From Rathayibacter tritici (GTDB taxonomy: Bacteria; Actinomycetota; Actinomycetes; Actinomycetales; Microbacteriaceae): a DNA stretch of 64,000 bases. Made by a program: the position numbers and the translations under genes. Positions 63,954 through 64,000 of the stretch are shown here, in pieces (the first letter of the stretch is position 1; every line of letters begins with the position of its first letter). The DNA lies in contig NZ_PSWS01000003.1 of NCBI RefSeq assembly GCF_002932875.1, positions 1 to 64,000 of the forward strand, given 5' to 3'. Below the pieces are notes generated by a model, which saw nothing but the letters and a program-made list of their open reading frames with translations, did no database searches and was not told where the DNA came from.

Positions 63954-64000
63954 ATGTCCACAGGAGCAGCGCCGGCGGTCCGGGAGCCGACCCCGCCGAT
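63954..64000 (+). CDS. Start of a gene running off the right edge
   Basis: ATG 63954 has GAGGGGG about 6 bases upstream, and the frame (MSTGAAPAVREPTPPI) stays open to the window end. Only 15 complete codons are visible. Position beside an operator and divergent glycosidases suggests a sugar ABC transporter component, but nothing in the sequence proves it. Confidence 0.4.
   Translation, partial: MSTGAAPAVREPTPP

Overview
The window is high-GC actinobacterial DNA, most likely from the family Microbacteriaceae and closest in gene content to Rathayibacter or Clavibacter. The evidence is the folate/FtsH/LysS gene order, a mycothiol-dependent formaldehyde dehydrogenase, ClpC with an upstream-facing GTG-rich neighbourhood, class-E-sortase-type LAETG sorting signals and the many GTG starts with GTGA/ATGA stop-start overlaps. 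No database search was possible; family calls come from motifs and remembered family features.

Layout. 1-3,200: truncated DUF2207 membrane protein, an exported lipo-like protein and an acetyltransferase. 3,200-12,100: clpC, a LAETG surface protein with an LCP-type cell-wall ligase, pirin, type II NADH dehydrogenase and an AraC regulator. 12,100-17,450: cardiolipin synthase, two small or secreted proteins, lysS and panC. 17,460-25,960: a compact class II lanthipeptide locus consisting of a three-gene ABC transporter, a two-component system, the precursor gene lanA and the synthetase gene lanM. 25,960-33,715: a tightly overlapping reverse-strand operon ftsH-folE-folP-folB-folK-DUF3180-PH-PH-DUF2520, which in relatives normally continues into panC-lysS. 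33,900-41,300: YhgE/Pip protein with its TetR regulator, a lipid-kinase-like protein, a GH76-like protein, hpt, tilS and ppa. 41,375-45,000: a pair of secreted peptidoglycan hydrolases and three tRNA genes (Glu, Asp, Phe). 45,450-57,350: CPBP protease, small alarmone synthetase, LLM monooxygenase, two MFS transporters, a metallopeptidase, MarR, mycothiol-dependent detoxification genes and a Na+/H+ antiporter. 57,500-64,000: two large secreted GH43 glycosidases behind a small secreted protein, with a LacI-type palindrome upstream and a divergent gene leaving the window.

The most interesting region is the lanthipeptide locus. Its precursor has a core of the actagardine/michiganin type (CTLTIECGT followed by two further Cys). 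The locus sits inside a housekeeping operon that is normally continuous, is bounded by a near-identical palindromic 17-mer at each end, and lacks a recognisable C39-peptidase exporter or leader protease. The lanA and lanM genes are separated by a perfect 14-bp hairpin, and the divergent control region between the kinase and lanA holds three dyads.

A second unusual element is a pair of 19-bp tandem repeat arrays facing each other (50,892-51,156) between convergent genes. Several other intergenic gaps hold very long palindromes without T-tracts. The left window edge carries a 62-bp duplication that shifts the reading frame of the DUF2207 tail and may be a contig-end artefact.
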